Shown: positions 1 through 8,715, numbered from the stretch's first letter. The stretch is 54,668 nucleotides of DNA from Alphaproteobacteria bacterium (GCA_017465945.1 JAFTVD010000011.1:1-54668); one strand, 5' to 3'. Notes: generated by a model not told the origin, from the letters alone. Numbers and translations: made by a program.

Positions 1-110
1 AGACTTAAACGACCCGTTTACGGGTAAATAGTAACAATTTGCGTCTGTCAGACGCTTATAAGCCCCGTTCAGGGGCTGCCAGTGGTAAAGGCTTATAGCC
101 GTTAAAGAAG
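1..110. other. Hairpin cluster, possible 3' part of a structured RNA
   Basis: No ORF fits here. Successive short perfect hairpins can be read: ACCCG-TTTA-CGGGT near 13-26, GCGTC-TGTCA-GACGC near 41-55, AGCCCC-GTTC-GGGGCT near 61-78 and GGCT-TAT-AGCC near 90-100. They are followed at once by a GC-rich intrinsic terminator (113-142). That suggests the 3' end of a stable RNA whose 5' part lies outside the window. I could not match it to tmRNA, RNase P, 6S or SRP RNA by eye. It could instead belong to the hairpin clusters that follow the tRNA genes elsewhere in the window. Confidence 0.35.
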
Positions 111-112
111 AA

Positions 113-142
113 CCGCCGGCTAGGCCGGCGGGTTTCTTTTTT
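113..142. terminator. GC-rich intrinsic terminator
   Basis: Perfect 8-bp stem (CCGCCGGC 113-120, GCCGGCGG 124-131) with a 3-nt loop and a T-rich tail. It closes the structured region on the plus strand and could also end the minus-strand small lipoprotein gene. Confidence 0.8.
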
Positions 143-152
143 TGATATATAT

Positions 153-224
153 CTACCCACAAGTTAAGCAAGTACATCCTGCTATTATGGTTACAACTAA
201 AAGTATGATAAGTATTTTTTTCAT
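153..224 (-). CDS. Tiny lipoprotein, entericidin-like (23 aa)
   Basis: A 24-codon minus-strand ORF starts 4 nt after a perfect Shine-Dalgarno AGGAGG (plus 229-234). The protein opens with MKK and a run of Ile, Leu and Val, then a lipobox IIAGC with Cys17 as the predicted lipidated residue. Only seven mature residues follow, including Cys19 and Cys22. This is the architecture of very small exported lipoproteins such as entericidins, although it is shorter than the usual 40-48 residues. The strong ribosome site together with the lipobox makes chance unlikely. The function is unknown; a membrane-active peptide is an inference. Confidence 0.6.
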   Translation of the reverse strand: MKKILIILLVVTIIAGCTCLTCG

Positions 225-290
225 GCTACCTCCTTTTTAGCATAATGTAATAATATAACCAGAGTTTTAAATAGACACAAATATTTAATG

Positions 291-320
291 TTGACAAAAC
301 AAAAATACATATAGTAGTAT
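291..320 (+). promoter_or_regulatory. Sigma70-type promoter
   Basis: TTGACA at 291-296, an 18-nt spacer and TAGTAT at 315-320, about 34 nt before the ATG of the 354 gene. The leader is A/T-only and has no Shine-Dalgarno. Confidence 0.6.
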
Positions 321-353
321 TTTCACAATTATTAATTATTATGCTTTTAGATT

Positions 354-995
354 ATGAATAAAGAAATTATTAATGAACGCGTTAAAGCTGAATTAAAATC
401 TCGGATTGAAGTTGTATTAAAAGACTATCAAGATGGAAATATTGAAGATAAAATCATTGCTGAAATCAAACAAGAAGAATTTGCCCAAAAAATTCAGAAT
501 AGATACAAAGAAAATAATTTATTTAAGTTTTTTAAATATAGATTTTTTGTAACCGAGAAGTTTTATAATCTCATTTCTGATAAAGATATTAGGGTTGAAA
601 TCTTAAAAGATGACGAATCTGCTAGATGGAGCATTATAACCTTTCTTGTATATTGTGTTATTTTTGTTCTTGCATTCCTTGTTTCTAAGGAAACGGCGAA
701 TTTACATCTTATACGTTTTTGCATGTTTACAAGCCCTATTGTTAGTATAGTGGTAAATTTACTTCTTAAACGTAAAAATTGGTTAACATTCATTTTCATT
801 TTTGTAACAAGTATACTTGTTATAATAGGTCTTTATGAGGTATTACCATATTTTAGTAAAGATGTTAATGTGGTAGTACTTGTAACACTTTGTTCGATTT
901 GTTTTAATTTTGTTTTTTACCTTGTGGTATCATTATTTATGGGTGAGTTGGATAAGCACAATATTACCCCAAAAAGTCCGTGGATTTTATATTGA
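354..995 (+). CDS. Multi-pass membrane protein, unknown function (213 aa)
   Basis: I do not recognise a family. Residues 1-88 are charged and probably helical (many Glu, Lys and Ile). The rest has about four hydrophobic segments, near 92-113, 118-138, 143-166 and 175-198, with a short polar tail. It is therefore an inner-membrane protein with a soluble N-terminal domain. The gene stands alone between its own promoter and an intrinsic terminator. No Shine-Dalgarno precedes the ATG; the start is A/T-rich, as in a class of lineage-specific genes in this window. Confidence 0.7.
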   Translation: MNKEIINERVKAELKSRIEVVLKDYQDGNIEDKIIAEIKQEEFAQKIQNRYKENNLFKFFKYRFFVTEKFYNLISDKDIRVEILKDDESARWSIITFLVYCVIFVLAFLVSKETANLHLIRFCMFTSPIVSIVVNLLLKRKNWLTFIFIFVTSILVIIGLYEVLPYFSKDVNVVVLVTLCSICFNFVFYLVVSLFMGELDKHNITPKSPWILY

Positions 996-1023
996 GCTCT
1001 AAATTTTAGAGCTCTTTTTTTTT
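994..1023 (+). terminator. Intrinsic terminator
   Basis: Stem GAGCTCTAAA/TTTTAGAGCTC at 994-1014 followed by nine T. The stem includes the stop codon of the membrane protein gene. Confidence 0.85.
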
Positions 1024-1172
1024 ATAGAAACATTAAAAACTATAAAAAATCTTTTTTTTACATTTTATACTAAAAATAAGTTTGTTAGATAAATTATGGT
1101 TAGTATCTTCCTAAATTATTGACTTTTAAAAAATTTAAGCTAGAGTTCTTTCATATATTTTAAGGGGTAGAT

Positions 1173-2672
1173 ATGCAAAAATTAATTGATTTTATTTACC
1201 ATAACTTTATGGTTAAAGTTATCTTATTAATTGTTATCACAGCTATTAGCTATGGGTTTCTTATTAATAATCTGAACTTATGGAGTGATGAGATTTACTC
1301 TGTTTTGATGGCTAAAGATAGCCTTTCTGACATGTGGGAACTTCTTTCTGCAGAAGATTCAAAACCACCGCTGTATTATTTATATCTTAAAGGTGTGCTT
1401 ACCCTATTTCCTCAAAAATATGAAATATTTGGTGCTCATTTTGCCTCATATATTCTTTTATTGGTCGCACAAATTTTTAGTATAACCACAATTAGAAAAG
1501 ATTATGGAGATAAAGTTAGCTTTTGGATGGTGGTTATTTTAATGTTACACCCTATTTCTTTATGGCTTGCTTTTGAAGTTAGAACATATATTTTGACATC
1601 TTTATTGCTACTTATTTGTCTTGTTTATGGATTAAGATTAACTAGAACTCCTAAAAATATTGATTTTATTAAATTTGGTATTTTTTCTATTTTAGCTTTA
1701 TATTCGCATTACTATGCAGGCATATTTTTAATGTTCTTATATGCTATGATTTTGTTTTTACTTATTTATGATAAAACATTTGAAAAATATGGAAAACAAT
1801 TTTTATTGACAGCTCTTATTGTTGCTATTGCTTTTGCTCCTTGGCTATATGTACCGCTAAAAACAGCATCTAGTATAAGTAAATTTTGGTATGTTAATGA
1901 TAGTTTTATAATATTTAGCCCTAGATTTTTCACAGAACCTCTGCAACCTGAAATTTTACAATCAATATTTTTTATTGCTACAACATTTTGTGCAACAAGT
2001 TTTAGTTTTGTTTGCTTGATTGGGTGTTTTAATACAAGTTCTTTTTCTCATAAATTAAAAAGATTATTTATTGTCTCATTTGGAGCATTTCTTGCAAGCT
2101 ATTTATTACTTATTATTTTATCTTATGCTATAAGACCAATGGTTACTGCTCGCTATTTAAAAACTTTCTCGTTTATATTCTATCTTGCGGGTGCGGTTGT
2201 AATTGCTAATTTACCTTGTATAAAAAAAGCTATTTTTGTAACATTTGTTGTTGGATTTATTTTTACATATGCTGATATGAAGGCTGTATTTTTTGATATG
2301 GAATATCAAAAAGCTAAAAATGATATAACAACTAATATACCTAAAGATAAAACAATTATTGCTTTTGATAATGCGAATTTATTTTGTGAATATTACTTGC
2401 CTCAGTATAAATGTCCTTTAGTTGTAGGTAGATTTGGAGAAATATTAAGACTTCGCACATTATTAGATAATATTGACCTATATTATAAAGATATGGATGA
2501 AAATGTCTATACTTTATCTTTATATAATAATATTGGAAGTGAGTGTATTTCATATAATTCTATATATAGAAATGGTGCGAATGTAAATTTATGTAAAATA
2601 TCTAAAAATGAAGCTCAAAATTATTTAAGAGATAGTGTTAATAATAGATTATATAAATATTTAAATTCTTGA
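1173..2672 (+). CDS. GT39-like membrane glycosyltransferase (499 aa)
   Basis: Polytopic membrane protein with about ten or more hydrophobic helices and a soluble C-terminal part from about residue 385. Residues 38-40 (SDE) directly follow the first transmembrane helix and are followed by KPPLYY at 64-69. This is the typical signature of the ArnT/PMT superfamily (GT39/GT83), in which the acidic pair in the first periplasmic loop is catalytic. Such enzymes move a sugar from a polyprenyl-phosphate donor to lipid A, other glycans or proteins on the periplasmic face. AAGGGG at 1162-1167 is the Shine-Dalgarno. The acceptor and sugar cannot be inferred from the neighbours. Confidence 0.75.
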   Translation: MQKLIDFIYHNFMVKVILLIVITAISYGFLINNLNLWSDEIYSVLMAKDSLSDMWELLSAEDSKPPLYYLYLKGVLTLFPQKYEIFGAHFASYILLLVAQIFSITTIRKDYGDKVSFWMVVILMLHPISLWLAFEVRTYILTSLLLLICLVYGLRLTRTPKNIDFIKFGIFSILALYSHYYAGIFLMFLYAMILFLLIYDKTFEKYGKQFLLTALIVAIAFAPWLYVPLKTASSISKFWYVNDSFIIFSPRFFTEPLQPEILQSIFFIATTFCATSFSFVCLIGCFNTSSFSHKLKRLFIVSFGAFLASYLLLIILSYAIRPMVTARYLKTFSFIFYLAGAVVIANLPCIKKAIFVTFVVGFIFTYADMKAVFFDMEYQKAKNDITTNIPKDKTIIAFDNANLFCEYYLPQYKCPLVVGRFGEILRLRTLLDNIDLYYKDMDENVYTLSLYNNIGSECISYNSIYRNGANVNLCKISKNEAQNYLRDSVNNRLYKYLNS

Positions 2673-2740
2673 CTTATATAAAATACCTTAGTAATCTTCG
2701 TTAATAAATCATTAACTATTAACAAATGGTAGTAAGGCTG

Positions 2741-3589
2741 ATGAAAAAAACATTAATTGCAGGAATTGGTGAGGTAGTATACGATATTTTACCTGATAGT
2801 AGGAAACTTGGTGGTGGGCCGACTGATTTCTTGCACTATGCTGGAATGTTTGGTGCAAATGTCTCTTTAGTTAGTGCTATTGGGGCTGATGATTTAGGAC
2901 GTGAGGTTATTAGCGAATTAAATAAATTTAAGATAACTCCCGTTGTTGCTGTTACCCCCTATCCTACAGGCAGAGTTTTAATATTTAAAAATGCAGATGT
3001 TTTTACAGCTCATATTTTAGAAAATGCTGCATGGGATTATATTCCATATACAACAGAAGCAGAAAATTGTATAAAAAAAGCTGATGCCATATATTTTGGT
3101 ACACTTGCTTTAAGAAGAGCATATTCTTACAATACTATTTTAGACTTAATTGATGAAGCAAGTAATGCTGAATATCGCTTTTTTGATATTAATTTAAGAC
3201 AAAACTATTATTCTAAAGATTTAATATTAGAATTATTAAAAAGAGCAAATATATTAAAGATAAACACAGAAGAATTGAAAGTTTTGCGTAACCTTTTAGG
3301 ACTAAGGGGCTCAATTGACGATATTTGTTTAAACTTAAAAAACAAATATAATCTTAAATATTTTATCTTAAATGATGGAGCTAAAGAAAGCAAAATTTGG
3401 GGTATTGATAATTTAGAGACTAATGTCAAGAATTCTAGAGTTCAACAACATTTTGCTTATGGAGCTGGAAATGCTTTTGGCGGAGCTTTTCTTGGTGCAA
3501 TTATGGCAGGAAAATCTCAGCAAGAAGCTCATGAAATAGCAAATGATGTAGCTGTAAAAATTTGTAAACAATTAAAAAGTAATTTATAA
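2741..3589 (+). CDS. PfkB-family carbohydrate kinase-like protein, catalytic Asp replaced
   Basis: A ribokinase/fructokinase-fold protein of 282 aa. An N-terminal strand (LIAGIGEVVYD) is followed by the substrate-side glycine motif LGGGPTDF. The C-terminal PfkB signature reads GAGNAFGGAF at residues 241-250, where the family has GAGDAF and the Asp is the catalytic base. Asn244 is clear in the DNA (codon AAT). The protein may be a kinase with altered activity, a pseudokinase or a binding protein. I chose the ATG at 2741 because AAGG at 2734-2737 precedes it and the family starts at this point; an in-frame ATG at 2726 would add five residues. It ends 20 nt before mlaE, so it may share that transcript. 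Confidence 0.8.
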   Translation: MKKTLIAGIGEVVYDILPDSRKLGGGPTDFLHYAGMFGANVSLVSAIGADDLGREVISELNKFKITPVVAVTPYPTGRVLIFKNADVFTAHILENAAWDYIPYTTEAENCIKKADAIYFGTLALRRAYSYNTILDLIDEASNAEYRFFDINLRQNYYSKDLILELLKRANILKINTEELKVLRNLLGLRGSIDDICLNLKNKYNLKYFILNDGAKESKIWGIDNLETNVKNSRVQQHFAYGAGNAFGGAFLGAIMAGKSQQEAHEIANDVAVKICKQLKSNL

Positions 3590-3609
3590 ATAAAAAGATA
3601 AGTAACAAG

Positions 3610-4722
3610 ATGTTTGAGCTAAAAGAAGTAAATAATGAACACGTAGTATTTGTTTTAGAAGATAGCTCTATGGTTTCTGATTTTATTGTTGATGAACAAA
3701 TAATTTCTAATTGGAAGATTGATAATAAAGTTGTTTACATAGAATTATCTTCTTTAGAAACCAAATATTCTTCGCTTTTGGGTGCAAAAATACGCTATAT
3801 TGTAAAACATTTTAGAGAACTTGGCTTTAAAGTTGATATTAATAGATTACCTAAAGAAATAAAGGACATTATTGTACTTTCTTTTAAAAAGACTGGAAAC
3901 GAAGCACCAAAAATTAAAAATACTAAAATAGGTATTTTTGAAAAAATTGGATTTGGAGCTATAAATCTATATAAATCATATAAAAATGTTTGCGATTTTA
4001 TTAAATCTTCTTTTGAAGCGGTTATCAATTTTTTTGGTGGAACTGCTATTTTTAGGCAAAAAGATTTTTGGTTTGTTTTTGAAGAATGTAGTTATAAAGC
4101 AGTTGGTATAATCTCTCTTGTTAGCTTTTTAGTTGGTTTAATTATTGCTTTTGTTGGAGCTATTCAATTAAAATCTTTTGGAGCTGGAATTTATGTCTCT
4201 AGTATGGTAACTATTGGAATGACTCGTATTATGGCTGCAATTATGGTTGGTATTGTTATGGCTGGTAGAACTGGCTCATCATTTGCAGCAACAATTGGTA
4301 CTATGCAAGTAAATGAAGAAATTGACGCACTTAAAACGCTTGGAATTAAAGTTTCTGAATATTTAGTTGCCCCTCGTATTATATCCCTTGTGATTACAAT
4401 TCCATTTTTAACATTGCTTGCTGATTTGCTTGGTATATTAGGTGGCGCTATTGTTGGGGTTATATTTTTAGGTAACTCTCCTATGATTTATTTTGAGTAT
4501 TCAATTAAAGCATTAAGTTTGAGTAATATACTTATTGGTTTATTTCATAGTCTTGTCTACGGTTTTATTATTTCGATTTGTGGATGTTATTGTGGGATAA
4601 ACTCTGGACGCGATGCGGATAGTGTCGGTAAGGCAACCACTTATGCTGTTGTTTATGCTCTTGTTTGGATGATTGTTGCAACAGGTATAATCACTCTTTT
4701 ATTGGAGGTTTTGGGAATATGA
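3610..4722 (+). CDS. mlaE: MlaE-family ABC transporter permease
   Basis: Inner-membrane permease of an Mla-type phospholipid transporter, 370 aa. Residues 1 to about 110 form a STAS-like N-terminal extension, common in alphaproteobacterial MlaE proteins and absent from the E. coli protein. The MlaE domain follows with about five to six helices. Its hallmark, AGRTGSSFAATIGTM followed by VNEEIDAL, lies near residues 218-240 and forms the coupling region to the ATPase. Its stop overlaps the mlaF start (ATGA at 4719-4722), indicating translational coupling. With MlaF, MlaD and a lipoprotein downstream it makes a complete inner-membrane complex. The direction of transport cannot be read from sequence. 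Confidence 0.93.
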   Translation: MFELKEVNNEHVVFVLEDSSMVSDFIVDEQIISNWKIDNKVVYIELSSLETKYSSLLGAKIRYIVKHFRELGFKVDINRLPKEIKDIIVLSFKKTGNEAPKIKNTKIGIFEKIGFGAINLYKSYKNVCDFIKSSFEAVINFFGGTAIFRQKDFWFVFEECSYKAVGIISLVSFLVGLIIAFVGAIQLKSFGAGIYVSSMVTIGMTRIMAAIMVGIVMAGRTGSSFAATIGTMQVNEEIDALKTLGIKVSEYLVAPRIISLVITIPFLTLLADLLGILGGAIVGVIFLGNSPMIYFEYSIKALSLSNILIGLFHSLVYGFIISICGCYCGINSGRDADSVGKATTYAVVYALVWMIVATGIITLLLEVLGI

Positions 4723-5468
4723 CAAAAAGTATTATCTCCGTAAAAGATTTGATTGTACAGTATGGTGATTTTGTATTGTTTGATAATCTTAACTTTGAAG
4801 TTAAAGAAAAAGATGTTTTTATCATCATGGGGGCTAGTGGTTGTGGTAAAAGCAGTCTTCTTAAAGTTTTAACCGGTCTTGTTACCCCAAATCAAGGTAG
4901 AGTTTTAATTGATGATAAAAATTTACTAGATGCAAATTTCGAAGAAAAAAAAGAAATAATGAAAAATTGTGGAGTAATGTATCAAAGTGGTGCCCTATTT
5001 TCATCAATGAGCTTAAAAGAAAATGTTATGATGCCAATGGAGCTATATAGTAGCTATACCAATAGTGAAATATCTGAACTTGCATCATACAAACTATCTC
5101 TTGTTGGTTTGGCTGATTTTGATGACTTTTATCCTTCTGAAATTTCGGGAGGAATGAAAAAAAGAGCGGCCCTTGCAAGAGCTCTATCATTAGACCCTAA
5201 AATTGTGTATTGTGATGAACCATCTGCAGGTCTTGACCCTATTAGCTCTAAACAACTTGATGATTTGATTTTGGAATTAAACCAAAATTTGGGGACAACA
5301 TTTGTTATCGTTACCCATGAGCTAAACTCAATATTTGCTATTGGCAATAATTCAATCTTTTTAGATAGAGAAAATAAAAATATATCGGCTCGTGGAAACC
5401 CTAATGAGTTATTAAAAAATCCACCAAATGAAAAAATATTAGAATTTTTAACTAGAGGAACAAAATAA
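4719..5468 (+). CDS. mlaF: MlaF-family ABC ATPase
   Basis: The ATPase of the Mla transporter, 249 aa. Walker A GASGCGKSS is at residues 38-46, the ABC signature ISGGMKKR near 140, and Walker B IVYCDEP near 162 followed by SAGLDP. The switch His is in VIVTHEL. The start is ATG 4719, with GGAGG at 4704-4708, rather than an upstream in-frame ATG at 4665 that would lie inside mlaE. The gene overlaps mlaE by 4 nt and mlaD by 1 nt, so the three are one translationally coupled unit. Confidence 0.93.
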   Translation: MTKSIISVKDLIVQYGDFVLFDNLNFEVKEKDVFIIMGASGCGKSSLLKVLTGLVTPNQGRVLIDDKNLLDANFEEKKEIMKNCGVMYQSGALFSSMSLKENVMMPMELYSSYTNSEISELASYKLSLVGLADFDDFYPSEISGGMKKRAALARALSLDPKIVYCDEPSAGLDPISSKQLDDLILELNQNLGTTFVIVTHELNSIFAIGNNSIFLDRENKNISARGNPNELLKNPPNEKILEFLTRGTK

Positions 5469-6310
5469 TGATAAAACAACCAAATATGAAAATGATAGGA
5501 ATATTTATCACTATGGGAGCTTTGGCTTTAGTTGCCGTATTTGGATATTTTCTTAAATCAAAGTTTTCAAGTAATGAAACAGAAGTTGTAATGTATTTTA
5601 ACGAATCGGTTAAAGGTTTAGATGTTGGTTCACCTGTGTTATTCAAAGGTGTAAAAATTGGGGAAGTTACAAATGTACAATTAGATGTTAACCTAAATAA
5701 TATGAAATTTTTAACTCCTGTGTATGCCAAAATCTATAATGGGAAGAAACTTATAACGGGAACAAATAATGAAAAAGAAACATTAAGTATTTTTATTGAC
5801 CATGGTTTGAGAGCACAGCTTTCTATCAATTCGGTTATCACTGGACAACTACTTGTTGAATTAGATATGTATCCTCAAACTCCTATTATATTACATGAAG
5901 AAGCTGATGAGATGAATGAAATACCAACAATTAATTCTCCTTTTGCTGAAATTTCAAAAACATTAAAAGTTATGCCAGTTGCAAAAATTGCTCAAGATGT
6001 TCATCATATAACTCATGCACTTAATAAAGAATTGCCTCCATTATTGAGCAAGATGAATTCAACACTTACAATAGTGGATGAGATATTAATTCAAAACAAA
6101 AATAATACAGCTAAAATGGTTGAAGAACTTGGAAATGCCGCTCAAAATGTTGGAGGAGCAGCGAAAGCATTTGATTTATTGGTTGATGAAAATGCTGGTA
6201 ATATATCTACAATGATTAATAGCTTCAATTTAGCTGCTCAATCTTTACAAAATCTTATTGATTATCTTCAAATGTACCCTAACGCTATTATAACAGGAAA
6301 GGAATATTAA
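5468..6310 (+). CDS. mlaD: MlaD-family MCE-domain lipid-binding protein
   Basis: A 280-residue protein with one N-terminal transmembrane helix (about residues 10-30) and an MCE domain (about 38-115, with the VKGLDVGSPVLFKGVKIGEV core), then a helical C-terminal half. MCE proteins form hexameric rings in the periplasm that carry phospholipid between the membranes. The start codon shares its A with the stop codon of mlaF (TAATG). The C-terminal helical region (residues 160-270) is longer than in E. coli MlaD (183 aa), closer to PqiB- or LetB-type needle extensions or to other alphaproteobacterial MlaD proteins. Confidence 0.92.
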   Translation: MIKQPNMKMIGIFITMGALALVAVFGYFLKSKFSSNETEVVMYFNESVKGLDVGSPVLFKGVKIGEVTNVQLDVNLNNMKFLTPVYAKIYNGKKLITGTNNEKETLSIFIDHGLRAQLSINSVITGQLLVELDMYPQTPIILHEEADEMNEIPTINSPFAEISKTLKVMPVAKIAQDVHHITHALNKELPPLLSKMNSTLTIVDEILIQNKNNTAKMVEELGNAAQNVGGAAKAFDLLVDENAGNISTMINSFNLAAQSLQNLIDYLQMYPNAIITGKEY

Positions 6311-6311
6311 A

Positions 6312-6875
6312 ATGAAAAAGTATATATTTGTTCTAAGTATCTTACTTAGTGCTTGTTGTAGTACTGAACCCAATTTTTATCAACCAGTTGCAACTAAATA
6401 TGAAAATGTAGCTAGTGATAAATTTAATAATACAATACTTATTAATCAGATAATATTACCATCTGAAATAGCTAGACCTCAAATTATTAGTTTAGGTAAA
6501 TATGATTATGAGATTAGGGTTGATGAATTTAATCGCTGGGCTTCTCAACCTGAAAAAATGTTTCAAAGAGTTATAAATGAAAATTTGAGTAATTTACTTC
6601 CTAATGCTTTGATTGAAAATCAAACTGTTTTAAGAAAAAATTATAAGTACGCTATTGCTATTGAAATTCAAGACTTAAATGGAAGATTGGACGAAAAATC
6701 TTATTTAGATGCAAATTATTATATAAAAGATAAAAGAAATAATATCATAAAATCAGGTAAATTTAATAAAACTATAGCTATTAATGACGGATATAGTGCA
6801 TATATTCCAGCTATTAGTAATTTACTTGGTGAGTTATCTAAAAATATAGCCAATGATATTATAAACATAAAATAA
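6312..6875 (+). CDS. ABC-type transport auxiliary lipoprotein (PqiC-like)
   Basis: A 187-aa lipoprotein with an MKK start, a hydrophobic core and lipobox LLSAC, so Cys15 is the predicted lipidation site (Cys16 also present). The mature part matches the PqiC/auxiliary lipoprotein type, with a strand ending in PSEIARPQI, then RVDEFNRWASQP and a C-terminal amphipathic helix. It starts 2 nt after the mlaD stop, so it is the last gene of the mla operon. The likely role is the outer-membrane end of the lipid bridge, an analogue of PqiC; MlaA is not present here. Confidence 0.8.
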   Translation: MKKYIFVLSILLSACCSTEPNFYQPVATKYENVASDKFNNTILINQIILPSEIARPQIISLGKYDYEIRVDEFNRWASQPEKMFQRVINENLSNLLPNALIENQTVLRKNYKYAIAIEIQDLNGRLDEKSYLDANYYIKDKRNNIIKSGKFNKTIAINDGYSAYIPAISNLLGELSKNIANDIINIK

Positions 6876-6902
6876 TTATATCTAAAATTAGCCTTTTTAC
6901 TT

Positions 6903-6930
6903 AAAAATCGCATTTCACATGCGATTTTTT
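6903..6930 (+). terminator. Intrinsic terminator of the mla operon
   Basis: AAAAATCGCAT (6903-6913), 5-nt loop, ATGCGATTTTT (6919-6929): an 11-bp perfect stem ending in a T-run. Confidence 0.85.
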
Positions 6931-6943
6931 ATATAAATAACAT

Positions 6944-6972
6944 TTGACAAAAAATAAAAAACACATTATGAT
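6944..6972 (+). promoter_or_regulatory. Sigma70-type promoter
   Basis: TTGACA (6944-6949), 17-nt spacer, TATGAT (6967-6972), 42 nt before the ATG of the 7015 gene. Confidence 0.7.
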
Positions 6973-7014
6973 ACGTTAGTTTTTTTATTTATTGTGTTTT
7001 AATAATTATATTTT

Positions 7015-7662
7015 ATGGAAAATAAAAATGTTGTGACCTATTTGTGGTCTGAAAGTAAAAGTGTGTTTACAGCGATTTTGAATCGTGGTAAAAGAGCAAA
7101 CAACTTCAATGAGTTTATATTTTCATACCCTCTTCCTAAAGACAAGTTGTTTTTTGAACTGATGAAGGTTAGAGAAAATTACAAGCTCAATGATGCAACA
7201 GATGTTACTTTGCTAACAGAAGATAATGTTCTGTTTGATTCAACAAACGACAGTGCCATTGATATCGTTATCAGACATTTGCACACCCTCAATGCTGGTG
7301 GAAAGGTACAGAGTATGTGGTGCTATCTTGATTCTGATAAAAAGGCTGTTGTTCATTTCATCAACAAAAGAGGATGGTATGCGGAAGTTTTCTTCTTGTG
7401 TAATGAAGATTTCTCTGCTTTACACTTGATTGATGATCCTGAAAACAAAATTTTCATTCCTGTGGTATTCAAAAAAGATATATCGCAGGAAGTAAAAATG
7501 GTTTCTATTTCAGGTGGTAAAGTTTTGTACCAATATTTGCCTCGTGTTACCATGGAATTTTTGGGAAAAAATTCAACTAAAAAAGGTAAAGGAAAAAATT
7601 TTTCCAAAAACAAAAAGGTGACACACTATCAACAAGGTAGAGATAAGCAAGACCATCTTTAA
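7015..7662 (+). CDS. Hypothetical soluble protein (215 aa)
   Basis: No family recognised. There is no signal peptide or membrane segment. The body alternates short strands with charged loops, and the C-terminal 35 residues are very basic and low-complexity (Lys, Gly and Ser rich, GKGKNFSKNKK), which suggests nucleic-acid or membrane-surface contact. The gene has a good TTGACA promoter, an A/T-only leader without Shine-Dalgarno, and no operon partner. Codon use is less A/T-biased than in the mla genes beside it. Confidence 0.65.
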   Translation: MENKNVVTYLWSESKSVFTAILNRGKRANNFNEFIFSYPLPKDKLFFELMKVRENYKLNDATDVTLLTEDNVLFDSTNDSAIDIVIRHLHTLNAGGKVQSMWCYLDSDKKAVVHFINKRGWYAEVFFLCNEDFSALHLIDDPENKIFIPVVFKKDISQEVKMVSISGGKVLYQYLPRVTMEFLGKNSTKKGKGKNFSKNKKVTHYQQGRDKQDHL

Positions 7663-7753
7663 TCATTGTTAAAAGAAAATAATCCTTTGTGGATTGGTGT
7701 TGTGAAACACTTAATTTATTGCATTTTGTTAAATTTTAATTATTTTGTTTGGG

Positions 7754-7789
7754 AAAGACTCGTTGTGAAACGGGTCTTTCTTTTTTTTT
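7754..7789 (+). terminator. Intrinsic terminator
   Basis: AAAGACTCGTT (7754-7764) pairs with AACGGGTCTTT (7769-7779) around GTGA, with a long T-tract after it. It lies about 92 nt downstream of the 7015 gene. Confidence 0.8.
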
Positions 7790-7873
7790 AAATATATCTT
7801 GACTTAACTAATTATAATTATTAAATTGACATCCAATAGTTAAATTATTTTGTTAAATTAAATATATAAGTTT

Positions 7874-8674
7874 ATGAATAAAAAAGAAAAACAGTTATTG
7901 TTTATTCATGCAGGAAGCGGTATCAGCTTTTTGAAAAATGAATTTGTTTCATGTCGCGTAATGTCAAATCAGATGTATCTTATTGAGGATGTATTATACT
8001 TCCCCAATGGAGAGGTTGCTGTTGAAGGCGTAAAAAACGTACAAGATGTGAAATATTTTTTGAAAGTTACAACTGAGGATGTACAAATTATTTATGGACT
8101 TGAAGCAGAGGAACATATTCGTTCTAAGTTTGATATTGAAGTCTATGATTGTTTGTATGTTGTTTCTGATGAAAATGGGGAAAAACAACTATTTAGTATT
8201 TTTGGTGAATTAATAGCTAAAAATTTCTTAAATTTTGATGTATTTGGATTTAGCTGGATAGATGCACCTTTTTCCAATTATATTCCTCAGTGGTATGCTC
8301 TTAATGTTGTTGATAGCAACGGCTCTACAATTTGGCAATTATTCAAAAATGATTGCTTAATTGCAACATCAAAAAATTCATTTAGAGTTAATGCTGAACA
8401 CTCTAGATATGCAACAACTGGTGATGATGGTAAATTTTCGATTTTTGCAGATAATTCAAAGCTTTTGCATAAAGAGCTTGATAACTATGTAGAAATTGAC
8501 AATATTCTTATCACAAAAGTTGGTGATGTCTATGAAATCTTTACCATTGATGATGAAAATTTCAATGATAAATCTATTTGGAAAGGTTGTGAGCAAAAGC
8601 TTTTAAGTGAAATTTATATCATTAGCATAGATGATGTAGGAGATGCTTGTATTGATGATATAATTAACAACTAA
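7874..8674 (+). CDS. Hypothetical beta-rich protein (266 aa)
   Basis: No confident family. The sequence is a chain of short strands with aromatic and glycine turns, such as DENGEKQLFSIFGE and DDGKFSIFADN, the look of a beta-propeller or WG-repeat type protein. It resembles in style the paralogous set at 11687-16279 but lacks their LKKYW-EFFS start. There is no signal peptide. The last 20 residues are acidic. The start is an A/T-only context without Shine-Dalgarno; TTGACA lies at 7826-7831 without a convincing -10. A strong terminator follows, so the gene is monocistronic. Confidence 0.65.
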   Translation: MNKKEKQLLFIHAGSGISFLKNEFVSCRVMSNQMYLIEDVLYFPNGEVAVEGVKNVQDVKYFLKVTTEDVQIIYGLEAEEHIRSKFDIEVYDCLYVVSDENGEKQLFSIFGELIAKNFLNFDVFGFSWIDAPFSNYIPQWYALNVVDSNGSTIWQLFKNDCLIATSKNSFRVNAEHSRYATTGDDGKFSIFADNSKLLHKELDNYVEIDNILITKVGDVYEIFTIDDENFNDKSIWKGCEQKLLSEIYIISIDDVGDACIDDIINN

Positions 8675-8679
8675 AATCT

Positions 8680-8715
8680 AAAAGCCTTATTTCGGAAACG
8701 AAATAAGGCTTTTTT
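8680..8715 (+). terminator. Intrinsic terminator
   Basis: A 15-bp stem (8680-8694 with 8699-8713) capped by a GAAA tetraloop, ending in a T-run. Confidence 0.9.
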
